Shown in pieces: positions 36,222 through 44,672 of a DNA stretch of 64,000 bases (the first letter of the stretch is position 1; each line of letters opens with the position of its first letter). Made by a program: the position numbers and the translations under genes. The stretch is from Micromonospora halotolerans. Lineage in GTDB: Bacteria > Actinomycetota > Actinomycetes > Mycobacteriales > Micromonosporaceae. The stretch is taken from positions 2,046,001 through 2,110,000 of the forward strand of contig NZ_CP134876.1 of assembly GCF_032108445.1 (NCBI RefSeq), written 5' to 3'. The notes below the pieces were generated by a model. That model had not been told where the DNA came from. It searched no databases and saw only the letters and a list, made by a program, of their open reading frames with translations.

Positions 36222-37466
36222 TCAGTCCTCGGCCCGCTCGTCGGTCGGGGTGACGAGGACCACCTTCCGGCGGCGGGAGAGCATCAGCAGCACCCCGCCG
36301 GCCAGCAGGACGGCCGCGCCGATCCCACCGATGAGCCCGACCTGCACACCGGTCACCGGCAGGCCGCCGCCGGCACCGCCACCCTCGGTCGGCGCGGGAC
36401 TCGCCGTCGCGCCGCCGGTCGGGGTCGGCTCGGCGGTCGGCGTCGGCTCGACCGTCGGAGTCGGGGTCGGCGTGGGCTGCGTGGCCTGGTCGACGAAGAC
36501 GTCGAACTGGGCGGTGTTGTCGCCGTCGTCGGTCTCGGTGAAGCTGCGGCGCTGCGTCGAGCTGGCCACCCGGGGCTCCTCCTCCGGCGCGCCGGAGGCG
36601 GCGTCGAGCCCGGCGGCGAACACGAAGCCGGGGCGGAGCACCGGCTCGGTGACGTCCGCGTCGACCTTCACCCGGACGTCGGCGCTGTAGTACTCGCCCG
36701 GCGCCAGCACCGCGCCACCGTCCTCGCAGTACGCCGTGGCCAGCCCGCCCAGCTCCTGCTCCTCGCAGCCCTCGGGCAGCTCGGCGAAGGTGACGCCGGC
36801 CGGCAGCGTGATCCCGTAAGCGACGCCCGTGGCGCGGCGGCTGCCGTCGTTGTAGACGGCCCAGTCCAGCGGGGCCGTCTCACCCGGCTTGACCGGCTTC
36901 AGGCCGGACTCCCCGGCCTCGTCGCCGTCGACCTGCACGTCCGCGTACACGTCCTGCACCCACGTGGTCAGGTCGTAGCCGGGGGCCGCGACGGTGATGT
37001 CGTGCTCGACGGTGTTGTTCTCCGGATCGGGGTCGGCGGTGGCCGCGCTGATGGTCACCACCAGCGTGCCCGCGGCGCCCTTGCCGCCCGTGGAGAAGAG
37101 CGGGATGCCGAAGTCCTCGGTGGTGCCGGCGGCGAGGTCACCGAGCAGGCAGGAGAACCGGGTGCCGTCGACCTCGCAGCCCTCCGGGACCACCACGCCG
37201 ACCTTCCGGGGCTTGAGGCCCTCGGTCTCCACCGTGACCCGGACGCCCTCGGCGTCGACGGCGCCGGTCGTGTTGTCCACCTGGAACTTGAACGGCTTGG
37301 CCTTGGCCTCCTCGACGCCCTTGGCCAGCTGGTAGCTGAGTGGAATGAGCTGGAGGTCGGCCTGGTCGGCGGCCTGCGCGGGACCGGCGACGACACCGAG
37401 ACCACCAGCGGCGAGCAGGGTGACGACGCCGGCACGGGCCAGCATCGATCGATGCAGGAAGGTCAT
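36222..37466 (-). CDS. LPXTG-anchored surface protein with repeat-like beta domains
   Basis: A 414-residue secreted protein. It has a signal peptide (about 1-33, cut near AQA-AD), then two beta-rich segments of about 130 residues that look like DUF11/CARDB-type adhesion modules ([39 protein letters not shown]). A Pro/Thr-rich wall spacer ([19 protein letters not shown]) precedes the sortase signal LPVTG at 369-373, a membrane helix and an Arg-rich tail. Sortase would cut after Thr and link it to the cell wall. No sortase gene is in the window. Both ends are insulated by terminators. Confidence 0.88.
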   Translation of the reverse strand: MTFLHRSMLARAGVVTLLAAGGLGVVAGPAQAADQADLQLIPLSYQLAKGVEEAKAKPFKFQVDNTTGAVDAEGVRVTVETEGLKPRKVGVVVPEGCEVDGTRFSCLLGDLAAGTTEDFGIPLFSTGGKGAAGTLVVTISAATADPDPENNTVEHDITVAAPGYDLTTWVQDVYADVQVDGDEAGESGLKPVKPGETAPLDWAVYNDGSRRATGVAYGITLPAGVTFAELPEGCEEQELGGLATAYCEDGGAVLAPGEYYSADVRVKVDADVTEPVLRPGFVFAAGLDAASGAPEEEPRVASSTQRRSFTETDDGDNTAQFDVFVDQATQPTPTPTPTVEPTPTAEPTPTGGATASPAPTEGGGAGGGLPVTGVQVGLIGGIGAAVLLAGGVLLMLSRRRKVVLVTPTDERAED

Positions 37467-37788
37467 GGATCCCCCGAGGGATGGGACGCGTCGATGTTTG
37501 CGGAACGAAGGGACGCTACCGGAGCGACGTCGGGACACGCCAGAACCTGATCGATGATTTCGTCCGTCCTCTGCGGAGACAGAGACAGCAGGGGCGGGAT
37601 GGTGACCCATCCCGCCCCTGCTGCTGTGCGTTATGTGAACGACCCTCGCGGGCCGATGGAGGACGCCGTCAGGCGGACGACGACAGCGTAACCGGCAGCC
37701 TCGTCGCGCGGGCCGAGGTCGCGCTGGTCGCCGCCGTCCTGTTATCTCCGAGGCCGGCGAGCCGGTCGTCCGGCCGATGGAACCGGCG
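37467..37788. other. Intergenic region between the LPXTG gene and mqnC
   Basis: This 322-base gap holds the mqnC terminator (37586-37623) and, on the minus strand, a possible -10 box TAGCGT (reverse of 37513-37518) for the LPXTG gene. In 37624-37788 I see no gene, repeat or RNA. Confidence 0.5.
37586..37623 (-). terminator. Hairpin downstream of mqnC
   Basis: Perfect 17-base arms (CAGCAGGGGCGGGATGG and complement) around a TGAC loop, about 165 bases after the mqnC stop. Confidence 0.75.
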
Positions 37789-38979
37789 TCAGTTGGCCTC
37801 GACCAGCGGGAGGGACTTCCCGACACCGCCGCCCGGCAGGGCGATGGAGGAGAAGTGCGAGACCACCCGGTCGTCGCTCGGGTCGTCGGCCGGGGTGCGG
37901 TGCACCGCGAGCCGGTTGTAGAGGGTGTCCCGCTGGGCGGGGATGCGGTCCGCGGTGCGGATCATCGAGATCAGCTCGTGCAGGTTCGAGCGGTGCCGGG
38001 CGCCGGCCGAGGAGATGACGTTCTCCTCCAGCATGATCGAGCCGAGGTCGTCCACCCCCATGTGCAGGGCGAGCTGTCCGACGTCCTTGCCGGTGGTCAG
38101 CCACGACGCCTGCAGGTGCGGCACCGTCTCGAAGAAGAGCCGGGCCACCGCGACCAGCCGCAGGTACTCCAGCGTGGTCGCCTGGGTGCGGCCCTTCAGG
38201 TGGTTGTTCTCCGGCTGGTACGTCCACGGGATGAACGCGCGGAAGCCGCCGGTGCGGTCCTGCACGTCGCGGATCATCCGCAGGTGCTCGATCCGCTCGG
38301 CATGGGTCTCGCCGGTGCCCATCATCATGGTCGCCGTCGATTCGAGGCCCTGCCGGTGCGCCAGCTCCATGACCTCCAGCCAGCGCGCGCCCGACTCCTT
38401 CAGCGGCGCGATCGCCTTCCGCGGCCGGTCCGGCAGCATCTCGGCGCCCGCGCCGGCGATCGAGTCCAGCCCGGCGGCCTTGATCCGGGCGATCGCCTCG
38501 TCCAGGCTCACCCCGGAGACCTTGGCCATGTGCAGGATCTCGCTCGGGCCGATCGAGTGGATGGCGAGCTGCGGGTACGCCTGCTTGACCGCTGAGAACA
38601 GCTCCTCGTAGTACTCCACGCCGTAGTCCGGGTGGTGGCCGCCCTGGAGCATCACCTGGGTGGCGCCCAGCTCGACCGCCTCGCCGCAGCGGCGCAGGAT
38701 CTCCTCGGTCGGGTGGGTCCAGCCCTCCTTGTGCTTGGGGGCCCGGTAGAAGGCGCAGAACTTGCACGCCGTCACGCAGACGTTCGTGTAGTTGATGTTG
38801 CGGTCGATCAGGTAGGTGACGATGTTGTCCGGGTAGCGCCGCCGGCGCACCGCGTCCGCCGCCTCGCCCAGCGGGTGGAAGGGCGCCTCGGTGTAGAGCA
38901 GCAGGGCCTCCTCGGGCGTGATCCGCCCGCCGTCGGCGCTGCGCTGCAGGATGTCGTCGATCTCCCGGCTCACCGTCAC
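37789..38979 (-). CDS. mqnC: Cyclic dehypoxanthinyl futalosine synthase (radical SAM)
   Basis: A 396-residue radical SAM enzyme of the futalosine menaquinone route. It cyclises dehypoxanthine futalosine to the spiro compound that is later released as a naphthoquinoid acid. The cluster motif is Cys68-x3-Cys72-x2-Cys75 (CVTACKFC). GGHHPDYGVEYYEELF and the family block IPWTYQPENNHLKG are typical. GTG 38979 follows TACCCT by 7 bases, a leaderless start. It stands alone, far from mqnA (47 kb). Confidence 0.94.
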   Translation of the reverse strand: MTVSREIDDILQRSADGGRITPEEALLLYTEAPFHPLGEAADAVRRRRYPDNIVTYLIDRNINYTNVCVTACKFCAFYRAPKHKEGWTHPTEEILRRCGEAVELGATQVMLQGGHHPDYGVEYYEELFSAVKQAYPQLAIHSIGPSEILHMAKVSGVSLDEAIARIKAAGLDSIAGAGAEMLPDRPRKAIAPLKESGARWLEVMELAHRQGLESTATMMMGTGETHAERIEHLRMIRDVQDRTGGFRAFIPWTYQPENNHLKGRTQATTLEYLRLVAVARLFFETVPHLQASWLTTGKDVGQLALHMGVDDLGSIMLEENVISSAGARHRSNLHELISMIRTADRIPAQRDTLYNRLAVHRTPADDPSDDRVVSHFSSIALPGGGVGKSLPLVEAN

Positions 38980-38986
38980 GTACCCG

Positions 38987-38992
38987 AGGGTA
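38987..38992 (-). promoter_or_regulatory. -10 box TACCCT of mqnC
   Basis: The TANNNT box lies 7 bases before GTG 38979 with no ribosome site, indicating a leaderless mRNA. Confidence 0.5.
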
Positions 38993-39049
38993 CGCCGCTG
39001 TGACGCCGAGGCCGTGCGGGGTGCTCCGCGATGTGACGCCTCCGCCGGC

Positions 39050-39463
39050 TCAGTTCATCCCGGGGCTGGCCACCACGAGGCCGACGGCCTTCGCGGCGCC
39101 TAACAGTCGCCGGTCGTAGGTGACGAACGCGACGAAGTCGGCGCCCGCCTGGCGAGCCAGATTCTCCGCCGTGGCGAGGTGGATGGCGTCGAGGCTGCGC
39201 AGCATGGGTTCGGCATACGCACCGGCCGCCGCCCGGACCGCCGCGTCAATCTCGACCCGGTAGAGCCGTCCCAGGACGGACGGAACACCCACCAGCGCCT
39301 GTGGCGCGGCACGACGCAACGCTCGCGGCACCTCGACCTCGACCAGGGCCGACGAGACAAGCGGCGCCCCTGCGTGGTCGTTGAGCCAGGCGATCAGATC
39401 CGGCGTCTCCTCCTCACGCCGGAGCATCTTGATGACCGCCGCCGAGTCGAGGTAGATCACCAA
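39050..39463 (-). CDS. vapC: PIN-domain ribonuclease toxin VapC
   Basis: A 137-residue PIN-fold RNase. Acidic active-site residues are seen as Asp6 (YLDSAAVIK), a Glu in VEVEVPRAL and Asp in RSLDAIHLATA, plus a C-terminal TYDRRL. VapC toxins cut specific RNAs (often tRNA) and are held inactive by VapB. The gene overlaps the antitoxin gene by 7 bases, so the two are translated together. The pair is complete and appears functional. Confidence 0.92.
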   Translation of the reverse strand: MVIYLDSAAVIKMLRREEETPDLIAWLNDHAGAPLVSSALVEVEVPRALRRAAPQALVGVPSVLGRLYRVEIDAAVRAAAGAYAEPMLRSLDAIHLATAENLARQAGADFVAFVTYDRRLLGAAKAVGLVVASPGMN

Positions 39464-39735
39464 CGCTCCTCGTCCCGCGCGTCCGCCAGGACCGCTGCGA
39501 CGTCCACGGCAGGGTCGCCGAGCACCGGAGGCATCGGGATCGGCCCTGCCGCGGTCGGTGCGGTCGCCCGCCCCTCGGCAACCAGGCGACCGAGAAGCGC
39601 GTCGCCGGCCAGCACCGGGACGAGACGGGCGATCGGCTCTCCGCGATCGGTCACCTCGACGGTCTCACCCGCACGGACCCGCGCCAGCACCCGGCTCGTG
39701 TGCTGGTTCAGTTCCCGGACCGCGATCTGCTCCAT
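39457..39735 (-). CDS. vapB: Phd/YefM-type antitoxin of the VapBC pair
   Basis: A 92-residue antitoxin. The N-terminal DNA-binding and dimer domain (IAVRELNQHTSRVLARVRAGETVEVTDRGEPIARLVPV) is Phd/YefM-like. The C-terminal half, rich in Ala/Pro with a DARDEERW end, would wrap around VapC. It should repress its own promoter through the palindrome at 39745-39763. ATG 39735 is 6 bases after a TACACT box. Confidence 0.92.
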   Translation of the reverse strand: MEQIAVRELNQHTSRVLARVRAGETVEVTDRGEPIARLVPVLAGDALLGRLVAEGRATAPTAAGPIPMPPVLGDPAVDVAAVLADARDEERW

Positions 39736-39741
39736 GCTCCG

Positions 39742-39763
39742 AGTGTAGAACGGTTTGTTCTAC
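39742..39763 (-). promoter_or_regulatory. vapBC promoter and operator palindrome
   Basis: The perfect inverted repeat GTAGAAC-N5-GTTCTAC (39745-39763) overlaps the -10 box TACACT (39742-39747, minus strand). VapB or VapBC bound here would block RNA polymerase, the usual autoregulation of such modules. Confidence 0.7.
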
Positions 39764-39842
39764 GAGCCGCGTCGACGGGACAACGAATTTGCCGATCCTG
39801 GCTTATCGTGCGGTGCTCTCAGACTTCGATCAAGGAACGGCC

Positions 39843-40511
39843 ATGACCGCACCCTCCGCGAACCCACCCCACATCGCGCCCGTGTTCCCGCCCACCAGCA
39901 CCGAGCTCACCTGCCGCTGCTGCGGCTCGGTGCCCGCCATCAAGGCGACCGTGCGCGGGCACCAGGGTTTCGTCCTCCTCTGGCGCATGCTGAGCCGGCG
40001 TGGCCCGTTCTGCCGGTCCTGCGGCATCGCGGTCTGCCGTGACATGACCGCGGACACCCTCTATCAGGGCTGGTGGGGTGCCGCCTCGATGATCCTCACT
40101 CCGCTGGTTCTGCTCGGGAACCTCGTCACCCGGGTCCGCCTCGGCCGCCTGGCGGAACCGCAACCTGGGGCCCCGGGCACGCCGGCGGTGCCAGGCAAGC
40201 CCGTGTTCCGGCGGGCCGCCGCGCTCGGCCTCCTCATACCCGTGGCCCTCGTCGCCGTCATCGGCTGGTCGATCGCCGACGATCCCGCGTACGCCGCCGT
40301 CGGCGACTGCGTCAAGGTGACCGATCTGGTCACCCATTCGAGGGTCAGCGTCGTCGACTGCGGCGATCCGGCCGCCGGCTACGTCATCGTCGGCCGGATC
40401 GACGGTGCCACCACCGACGCGCCGTGCGGGCGGTTCTCCGGCGTCGTCGCGAGCTACACCGAGCGGCAGAGGTCGGACAAGTATCTGCTCTGCCTCGGTC
40501 CCAACCGCTGA
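39843..40511 (+). CDS. Zinc-ribbon membrane protein with LppU-like C-terminal domain
   Basis: A 222-residue protein. The N-terminal part holds paired Cys motifs (CRCC near residue 24 and CRSC near 58, plus a further Cys), suggesting a zinc ribbon. Two hydrophobic segments follow (about 76-95 and 122-142). The external C-terminal domain (GDCVKVTDL, SVVDCGDPAAGYVIVGRI, CGRFSGVVASYTERQRSDKYLLCLG) resembles the LppU/SCO3897 family of actinobacterial surface proteins of unknown role, with four Cys that may form disulfides. ATG 39843 has AAGGAACGG before it. Confidence 0.75.
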   Translation: MTAPSANPPHIAPVFPPTSTELTCRCCGSVPAIKATVRGHQGFVLLWRMLSRRGPFCRSCGIAVCRDMTADTLYQGWWGAASMILTPLVLLGNLVTRVRLGRLAEPQPGAPGTPAVPGKPVFRRAAALGLLIPVALVAVIGWSIADDPAYAAVGDCVKVTDLVTHSRVSVVDCGDPAAGYVIVGRIDGATTDAPCGRFSGVVASYTERQRSDKYLLCLGPNR

Positions 40512-40556
40512 CCCCGTCCGTCCGTCCGCCGATCGTCCCGAGCCCGGGGTGCCCGG

Positions 40557-40581
40557 CGGGCGGTGGGCGCGGCACCGCCCG
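40557..40581. terminator. Hairpin between the zinc-ribbon gene and paaE
   Basis: Nine-base arms CGGGCGGTG and CACCGCCCG with a 7-base loop, between two convergent genes. Confidence 0.65.
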
Positions 40582-40589
40582 TGGCGCCC

Positions 40590-41726
40590 TCAGGCGTCGT
40601 AGTCGACCGTGAGCTTGTCGGTCACCGGGCTCGACTGGCAGGTGAGGACGTAGCCGGCGGCCACCTCGTCCGGCTCCAGTGCGTAGTTGCGCGCCATGGT
40701 CACCTCGCCGGCGACCACCTTGGCCTTGCAGGTCGAGCAGACCCCGCCCTTGCAGGCGTACGGGAGTTCGCCGCGGACCTTGAGCGCGGCGTCCAGCACC
40801 CGCTCGTCGCGGCCCATCGTGAAGCTCGACGAGCGGCCGTCCAGCACGATGGTCACCTCGGCGCCGGCACCGGGCTCGTCACTCGGGCGCCGGATCGGCT
40901 CCGGCGGGGCGTCGACGTGGAACAGCTCGGTGTGCACGGCCGAGTCGGGCACGCCCCGGTCGGCGAACACCGCCTTGGCGTCCACCACCATCCCGTACGG
41001 GCCGCAGAGGAACCACTCCTCGATCGCCTCGCCGGGGACGACGGTGTCGAGCAGCCGGGTCAGCCGGTCGGCGTCGATCCGCCCGGAGAGCAGCGCGGAC
41101 TCGCCCATCTCCCGGGAGAGCACGTGCACGAGGTGCAGCCGGGTCGGCCACCGGTCCTTCAGGTCGGCCAGCTCCTCGGCGAACATCACGGTGTTCGCCG
41201 TGCGGTTGCCGTACACCAGGGTGAAGGTGCTGGCCGGTTCGACGGACAGCGCGGTCGCGACCAGCGAGAGCACCGGGGTGATGCCGGAGCCGGCGACCAC
41301 CGCGCCGTAGTGGCGGACCCGGTCCGGGGCGAACCCCGAGGTGAAGTGCCCGAGCGGGGGCAGCACCTCGACGGTGTCGCCGCCGCGCAGGGCCCCACAG
41401 GCGTACGCGGAGAAGGCACCGCCGGGAACCTCCCGCACCCCGATCCGCAGCCGGCCGTGCCGGGCCAGCTCGTCGGGGGTCGAGCAGATCGAGTACGACC
41501 GCCGCACCTCGGCGCCGCCCTCCCCGGTGGCGCCGGTGAGCCCGCTTCCGGCGGCGAGCCGCACCGTCAGGTGCTGCCCGGCGGAGAACGCGAACGTCTC
41601 CCGCAGCTCCTCGGGCACGGCGAAGGTGATCGCCACGGCGTCGTCGGTGAGCCGGTCGACGGCGGCGACGGGCAGCGGGTGGAAGGCCGGCCGGCGACGG
41701 ACCGGTCGGGTGATCGTGACAGTCAC
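40590..41726 (-). CDS. paaE: Phenylacetyl-CoA epoxidase reductase subunit PaaE
   Basis: A 378-residue electron-transfer subunit. The N-terminal ferredoxin-reductase FAD domain has RRSYSICS and GAFSAYA; the NADPH domain has VVAGSGITPVLSLVATAL and FLCGPYGMV. The C-terminal plant-type 2Fe-2S ferredoxin motif is CKGGVCSTCKAKVVAGE plus a distal Cys (LTCQS). It passes electrons from NADPH to the PaaA di-iron site. GTG 41726 overlaps the paaD stop (GTGA). It is last in paaABCDE. Confidence 0.95.
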   Translation of the reverse strand: MTVTITRPVRRRPAFHPLPVAAVDRLTDDAVAITFAVPEELRETFAFSAGQHLTVRLAAGSGLTGATGEGGAEVRRSYSICSTPDELARHGRLRIGVREVPGGAFSAYACGALRGGDTVEVLPPLGHFTSGFAPDRVRHYGAVVAGSGITPVLSLVATALSVEPASTFTLVYGNRTANTVMFAEELADLKDRWPTRLHLVHVLSREMGESALLSGRIDADRLTRLLDTVVPGEAIEEWFLCGPYGMVVDAKAVFADRGVPDSAVHTELFHVDAPPEPIRRPSDEPGAGAEVTIVLDGRSSSFTMGRDERVLDAALKVRGELPYACKGGVCSTCKAKVVAGEVTMARNYALEPDEVAAGYVLTCQSSPVTDKLTVDYDA

Positions 41727-42202
41727 AGCGCCTTCAGGTGGTCGAAGGGTTCGGAGCAGGAGCGGCAGCGCCACAGGGCCTTGCACGCGGTGGACCCGAA
41801 CCGGCTGACCTGCTCGGTCTCCGGGGAGCCGCAGCGCGGGCAGCGGACGGCCAGGGTCAGCGGGACGACGCCACCGCTCCGGGCGGCCGGGGCGGGCGGG
41901 GCGATGCCGGCGGCGGCCAGCTTGGCCCGGCCGCCCTCGGAGATCCAGTCGGTGCTCCACGCCGGGGCGTAGACGGTGCGGACCTCGGCGTCCGGGTGAC
42001 CGGCGGCGGCGAGCGCGCGGCGGATGTCGGCCCGGATGACGTCCATGGCCGGGCAGCCGGTGTAGGTGGGGGTGATCGTGACGACCACCCGGCCGCTGCC
42101 GGGATCCTCGTCGACCGACCGCAGGATGCCCAGCTCGTCGATGGTGACGACCCGGATCTCGGGGTCCACCACCGCCGCCACGGCCTCCCTCGGACTGCTC
42201 AC
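41723..42202 (-). CDS. paaD: Phenylacetyl-CoA epoxidase assembly factor PaaD
   Basis: A 159-residue MIP18/PaaD-type protein. The N-terminal half (AAVVDPEIRVVTIDELGILRSV, TPTYTGCPAMDVIRADIR) is the iron-sulfur or metal maturation domain with its conserved Cys. The C-terminal half has a zinc ribbon of two Cys pairs (CPRCGS and CRSCSEPFDHLKAL). It is needed for a functional PaaABC complex, probably in metal centre assembly. GTG 42202 overlaps the paaC stop by 4 bases; the longer frame upstream is a shadow of paaC. Confidence 0.93.
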   Translation of the reverse strand: MSSPREAVAAVVDPEIRVVTIDELGILRSVDEDPGSGRVVVTITPTYTGCPAMDVIRADIRRALAAAGHPDAEVRTVYAPAWSTDWISEGGRAKLAAAGIAPPAPAARSGGVVPLTLAVRCPRCGSPETEQVSRFGSTACKALWRCRSCSEPFDHLKAL

Positions 42203-42924
42203 CAGCGGGCCCCCGGGTGGGCGCGGTGCAGCACCTGCATCTCGGCCAGCAGGTAGGAGAGGTGTTCGGTGTGGACGCCGTCCCGCCCGCCGCCCGGTGC
42301 CCAGCCGCCGGTGGGCCGGGTCAGCGTCGCCTCGTCGAGCACCGCGGACACGACGGCGTCGAAGTCGGCCCGCAGGGTGGCCGGGTCGACCGGCGCCGCC
42401 GGGTCCGCGGTGAACAGCTCGTGGGTGTACGGCCAGACCTGGTCGACCGCGTCCTGCATGCGCCGGTGCGACTCCTCGGTGCCGTCGCCGAGCCGCTTCA
42501 CCCAGAGCGAGGCGTGGTCCAGGTGGTACGCCGACTCCTTGCGCGCCTTCGCCCCGATCGCGGCCAGCCGCTCGTCGGCGCACCCGCTCAGCGCGGTGTA
42601 GAGCGGGAGCTGGTAGGCGGCCAGGAAGAACAGCTTCGCCATGGTCACGCCGAAGTCGCCGTTGGGCAGCTCGACCAGGAGGCGGTTGCGGAACTCCCGG
42701 TCGCCGCGCAGGTAGGCAAACGCGTCCTCGTCCCGGCCGGCGCCTTCCAGCTCGCCCGCGTAGGTGAGCAGGAGGCGGGCCGCGCCGAGCTGGTCGAGGG
42801 CGATGTTGGCCAGCGCGACGTCCTCCTCCATCTCCGGTGCGCGGGAGGTCCACTCGCCGAGCCGCTGCGCCGCGATCAGCGCGTCGTCGCCCAGGCCGAG
42901 GGTGAAGTCGAACAGCTCGCTCAC
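42199..42924 (-). CDS. paaC: Phenylacetyl-CoA epoxidase structural subunit PaaC
   Basis: A 241-residue helical ferritin-like subunit without a complete di-iron site, which scaffolds PaaA. The family signatures LGDDALIAAQRLGEWTSRAPEMEEDVALANIALDQLGAARLLL and KESAYHLDHASLWVKRLGDGTEESH are clear. GTG 42924 overlaps the paaB stop (GTGA). Confidence 0.95.
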   Translation of the reverse strand: MSELFDFTLGLGDDALIAAQRLGEWTSRAPEMEEDVALANIALDQLGAARLLLTYAGELEGAGRDEDAFAYLRGDREFRNRLLVELPNGDFGVTMAKLFFLAAYQLPLYTALSGCADERLAAIGAKARKESAYHLDHASLWVKRLGDGTEESHRRMQDAVDQVWPYTHELFTADPAAPVDPATLRADFDAVVSAVLDEATLTRPTGGWAPGGGRDGVHTEHLSYLLAEMQVLHRAHPGARW

Positions 42925-43241
42925 AGGTGCGCCACCCCGTCCGGCACCTCGTAGAAGGTGGGGTGGCGGTAGACCTTGTCGGCCGCCGGGTCGAAGAAGG
43001 CGTCCTTCTCGTCCGGGCTGGACGCGGTGATCGCGCTCGCCGGCACCACCCAGATCGAGACGCCCTCCTGGCGCCGGGTGTACAGATCGCGGGCGTTGCG
43101 CAGGGCCAGCTCCGCGTCGGGGGCGTGCAGGCTGCCGACGTGGGTGTGCGACAGCCCGCGCCGGGCCCGCACGAAGACCTCCCACAGCGGTGAGTGATCC
43201 TTCGCGCCGGGCTGATCGGTTCGCTCGCTGCGCTCGCTCAC
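42921..43241 (-). CDS. paaB: Phenylacetyl-CoA epoxidase subunit PaaB
   Basis: A 106-residue small subunit ([49 protein letters not shown]), which bridges the PaaAC dimers. The only plausible start is GTG 43241, overlapping the paaA stop (GTGA). The first residues, SERSERTD, are encoded by a GAGCG-type repeat (43218-43241), so the repeat supplies the start codon and N-terminal tail. Confidence 0.94.
   Translation of the reverse strand: MSERSERTDQPGAKDHSPLWEVFVRARRGLSHTHVGSLHAPDAELALRNARDLYTRRQEGVSIWVVPASAITASSPDEKDAFFDPAADKVYRHPTFYEVPDGVAHL
43218..43241 (-). repeat. GAGCG palindromic repeat forming the paaA stop / paaB start
   Basis: On the minus strand it reads GTGAGCGAGCG then CAGCGAGCGAACC, an 8-base GAGCG-type palindrome. 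It contains both the paaA TGA and the paaB GTG. Confidence 0.6.
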
Positions 43242-44302
43242 GCCGCCACCTTCTCCTTGTTCCGCTGCTTCGCCGCGTACGCCGCGGCGGCCTCCCGCAC
43301 CCAGGCGCCGTCGGAGTGGGCCCGCCGCCGGTGCTCCATCCGCTGCCGGTTGCACGGCCCGTTGCCCTTGATCACCTGCATCAGCTCGTCGTAGTCGGGC
43401 TGGGTGTAGTCGTAGGACTGCCGCTGCTCGTTCCAGCGCAGGTCCGGGTCGGGGATGGCGAGGCCGAGGATCTCCGCCTGCTGCACGCACATGTCGACGA
43501 AGCGCTGGCGCAGCTCGTCGTTGGAGAAGCGCTTGATCTTCCAGGCCATCGACTGTGCGCTGTGCGTCGAGTCTCCGTCCGGCGGGCCGAACATGGCCAG
43601 TGACGGGTACCACCAGCGGTCCACCGCGTCCTGGGCCATGGCCTTCTGCTCGGGGGTGCCGTGGGCCAGGGTGTGCAGGATCTCGTAGCCCTGGCGCTGG
43701 TGGAACGACTCCTCCTTGCAGACCCGGATCATCGCCCGGGCGTAGGGGCCGTAGGAGCAGCGGCACAGCGGCACCTGGTTGACGATCGCCGCGCCGTCCA
43801 CGAGCCAGCCGATCGCGCCCACGTCGGCCCAGGTCAGGGTCGGGTAGTTGAAGATCGAGCTGTACTTCTGCCGGCCGTCGATCAGCAGCTCGACCAGCTC
43901 GTCCCGGCTGACGCCGAGCGTCTCCGCCGCGGCGTAGAGGTAGAGACCGTGTCCGGCCTCGTCCTGCACCTTGGCCAGCAGGATCGCCTTGCGCTTGAGC
44001 GAGGGGGCCCGGCTGATCCAGTTCCCCTCCGGCTGCATGCCGATGATCTCGGAGTGCGCGTGCTGGGCGATCTGCCGGATCAGCGTCTTCCGGTACGCCT
44101 CCGGCATCCAGTCGCGCGGCTCGATCTTCTGGTCGGCGTCGATCACGTCCGTGAAGTACGCCGCGAAGTCCTCGTCGGGCGCCGGTCCGCCGCGCCGGGC
44201 GCGTGCCGCCGCCTCGCGCAGCGCGGCCTCCGCCGCCTCCACCTCGCCGAGCAGGCCGCCGCCCGGGCCGTCCTCGGGCGGGGCGAAGTCGTTGCCATAC
44301 AT
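43238..44302 (-). CDS. paaA: Phenylacetyl-CoA epoxidase catalytic subunit PaaA
   Basis: A 354-residue di-iron monooxygenase that epoxidises the ring of phenylacetyl-CoA. The iron ligands are in [30 protein letters not shown] (the ExxH pair) and [15 protein letters not shown]. The C-terminal [15 protein letters not shown] block is conserved. Its first 45 residues are Pro/Glu/Ala-rich and longer than in E. coli. The start ATG 44302 is followed by MYGNDF. A possible -10 overlaps a TGTWACA operator-like site upstream. First gene of paaABCDE. Confidence 0.95.
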   Translation of the reverse strand: MYGNDFAPPEDGPGGGLLGEVEAAEAALREAAARARRGGPAPDEDFAAYFTDVIDADQKIEPRDWMPEAYRKTLIRQIAQHAHSEIIGMQPEGNWISRAPSLKRKAILLAKVQDEAGHGLYLYAAAETLGVSRDELVELLIDGRQKYSSIFNYPTLTWADVGAIGWLVDGAAIVNQVPLCRCSYGPYARAMIRVCKEESFHQRQGYEILHTLAHGTPEQKAMAQDAVDRWWYPSLAMFGPPDGDSTHSAQSMAWKIKRFSNDELRQRFVDMCVQQAEILGLAIPDPDLRWNEQRQSYDYTQPDYDELMQVIKGNGPCNRQRMEHRRRAHSDGAWVREAAAAYAAKQRNKEKVAA

Positions 44303-44672
44303 GAGGCCAGTGTTACAGCTCGCGCCCAATGACACCAGAGGGTGTAACAGGTTTCCCGACCCACCTTCTGTCACCGACCGACCGCTTCCAGTGACGGCGC
44401 CTGACCTGCGCAAACGTTGTGACCTCGGCCACGCGCCGAAGATGAATCCCCACAAGAGCGGCATAGCGGTCCAATATCCCGCCTTCACGGCGAGTTGCCG
44501 GGCCTGGGGATCTGGCATCCGGCCTGTCCGGAAGTAGACTTCGCCCGGCACACCGATCGGCTGCTGACGATCGCCACGGCTCCAGGCCCTCTCCCCCGGC
44601 CTCGGCGATCAGGCCGAAACACCTTCGGAAGCGCCGGTCCCCCCGGCCAGACAACCTGGAGTTCACCCACTC
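44303..44672. promoter_or_regulatory. Divergent control region: paa operon and beta-lactamase-fold genes
   Basis: This 370-base gap has two copies of GTGTWACAG (44310-44318 and 44342-44350), 32 bases apart, next to the paaA start; the centre TGTnACA is itself a palindrome. They are candidate regulator sites overlapping a weak -10 (TAACAC). On the plus strand TAGACT (44535-44540) is a likely -10 for the gene at 44673, giving a leader of about 125 bases. No open frame with gene-like features was seen. Confidence 0.5.

Noticed and set aside
37442..37455. Perfect palindrome GCATCGATCGATGC as an operator
   Set aside because: It lies inside the signal-peptide codons of the LPXTG gene and is built from Leu-His-Arg-Ser-Met codons; no second copy seen.
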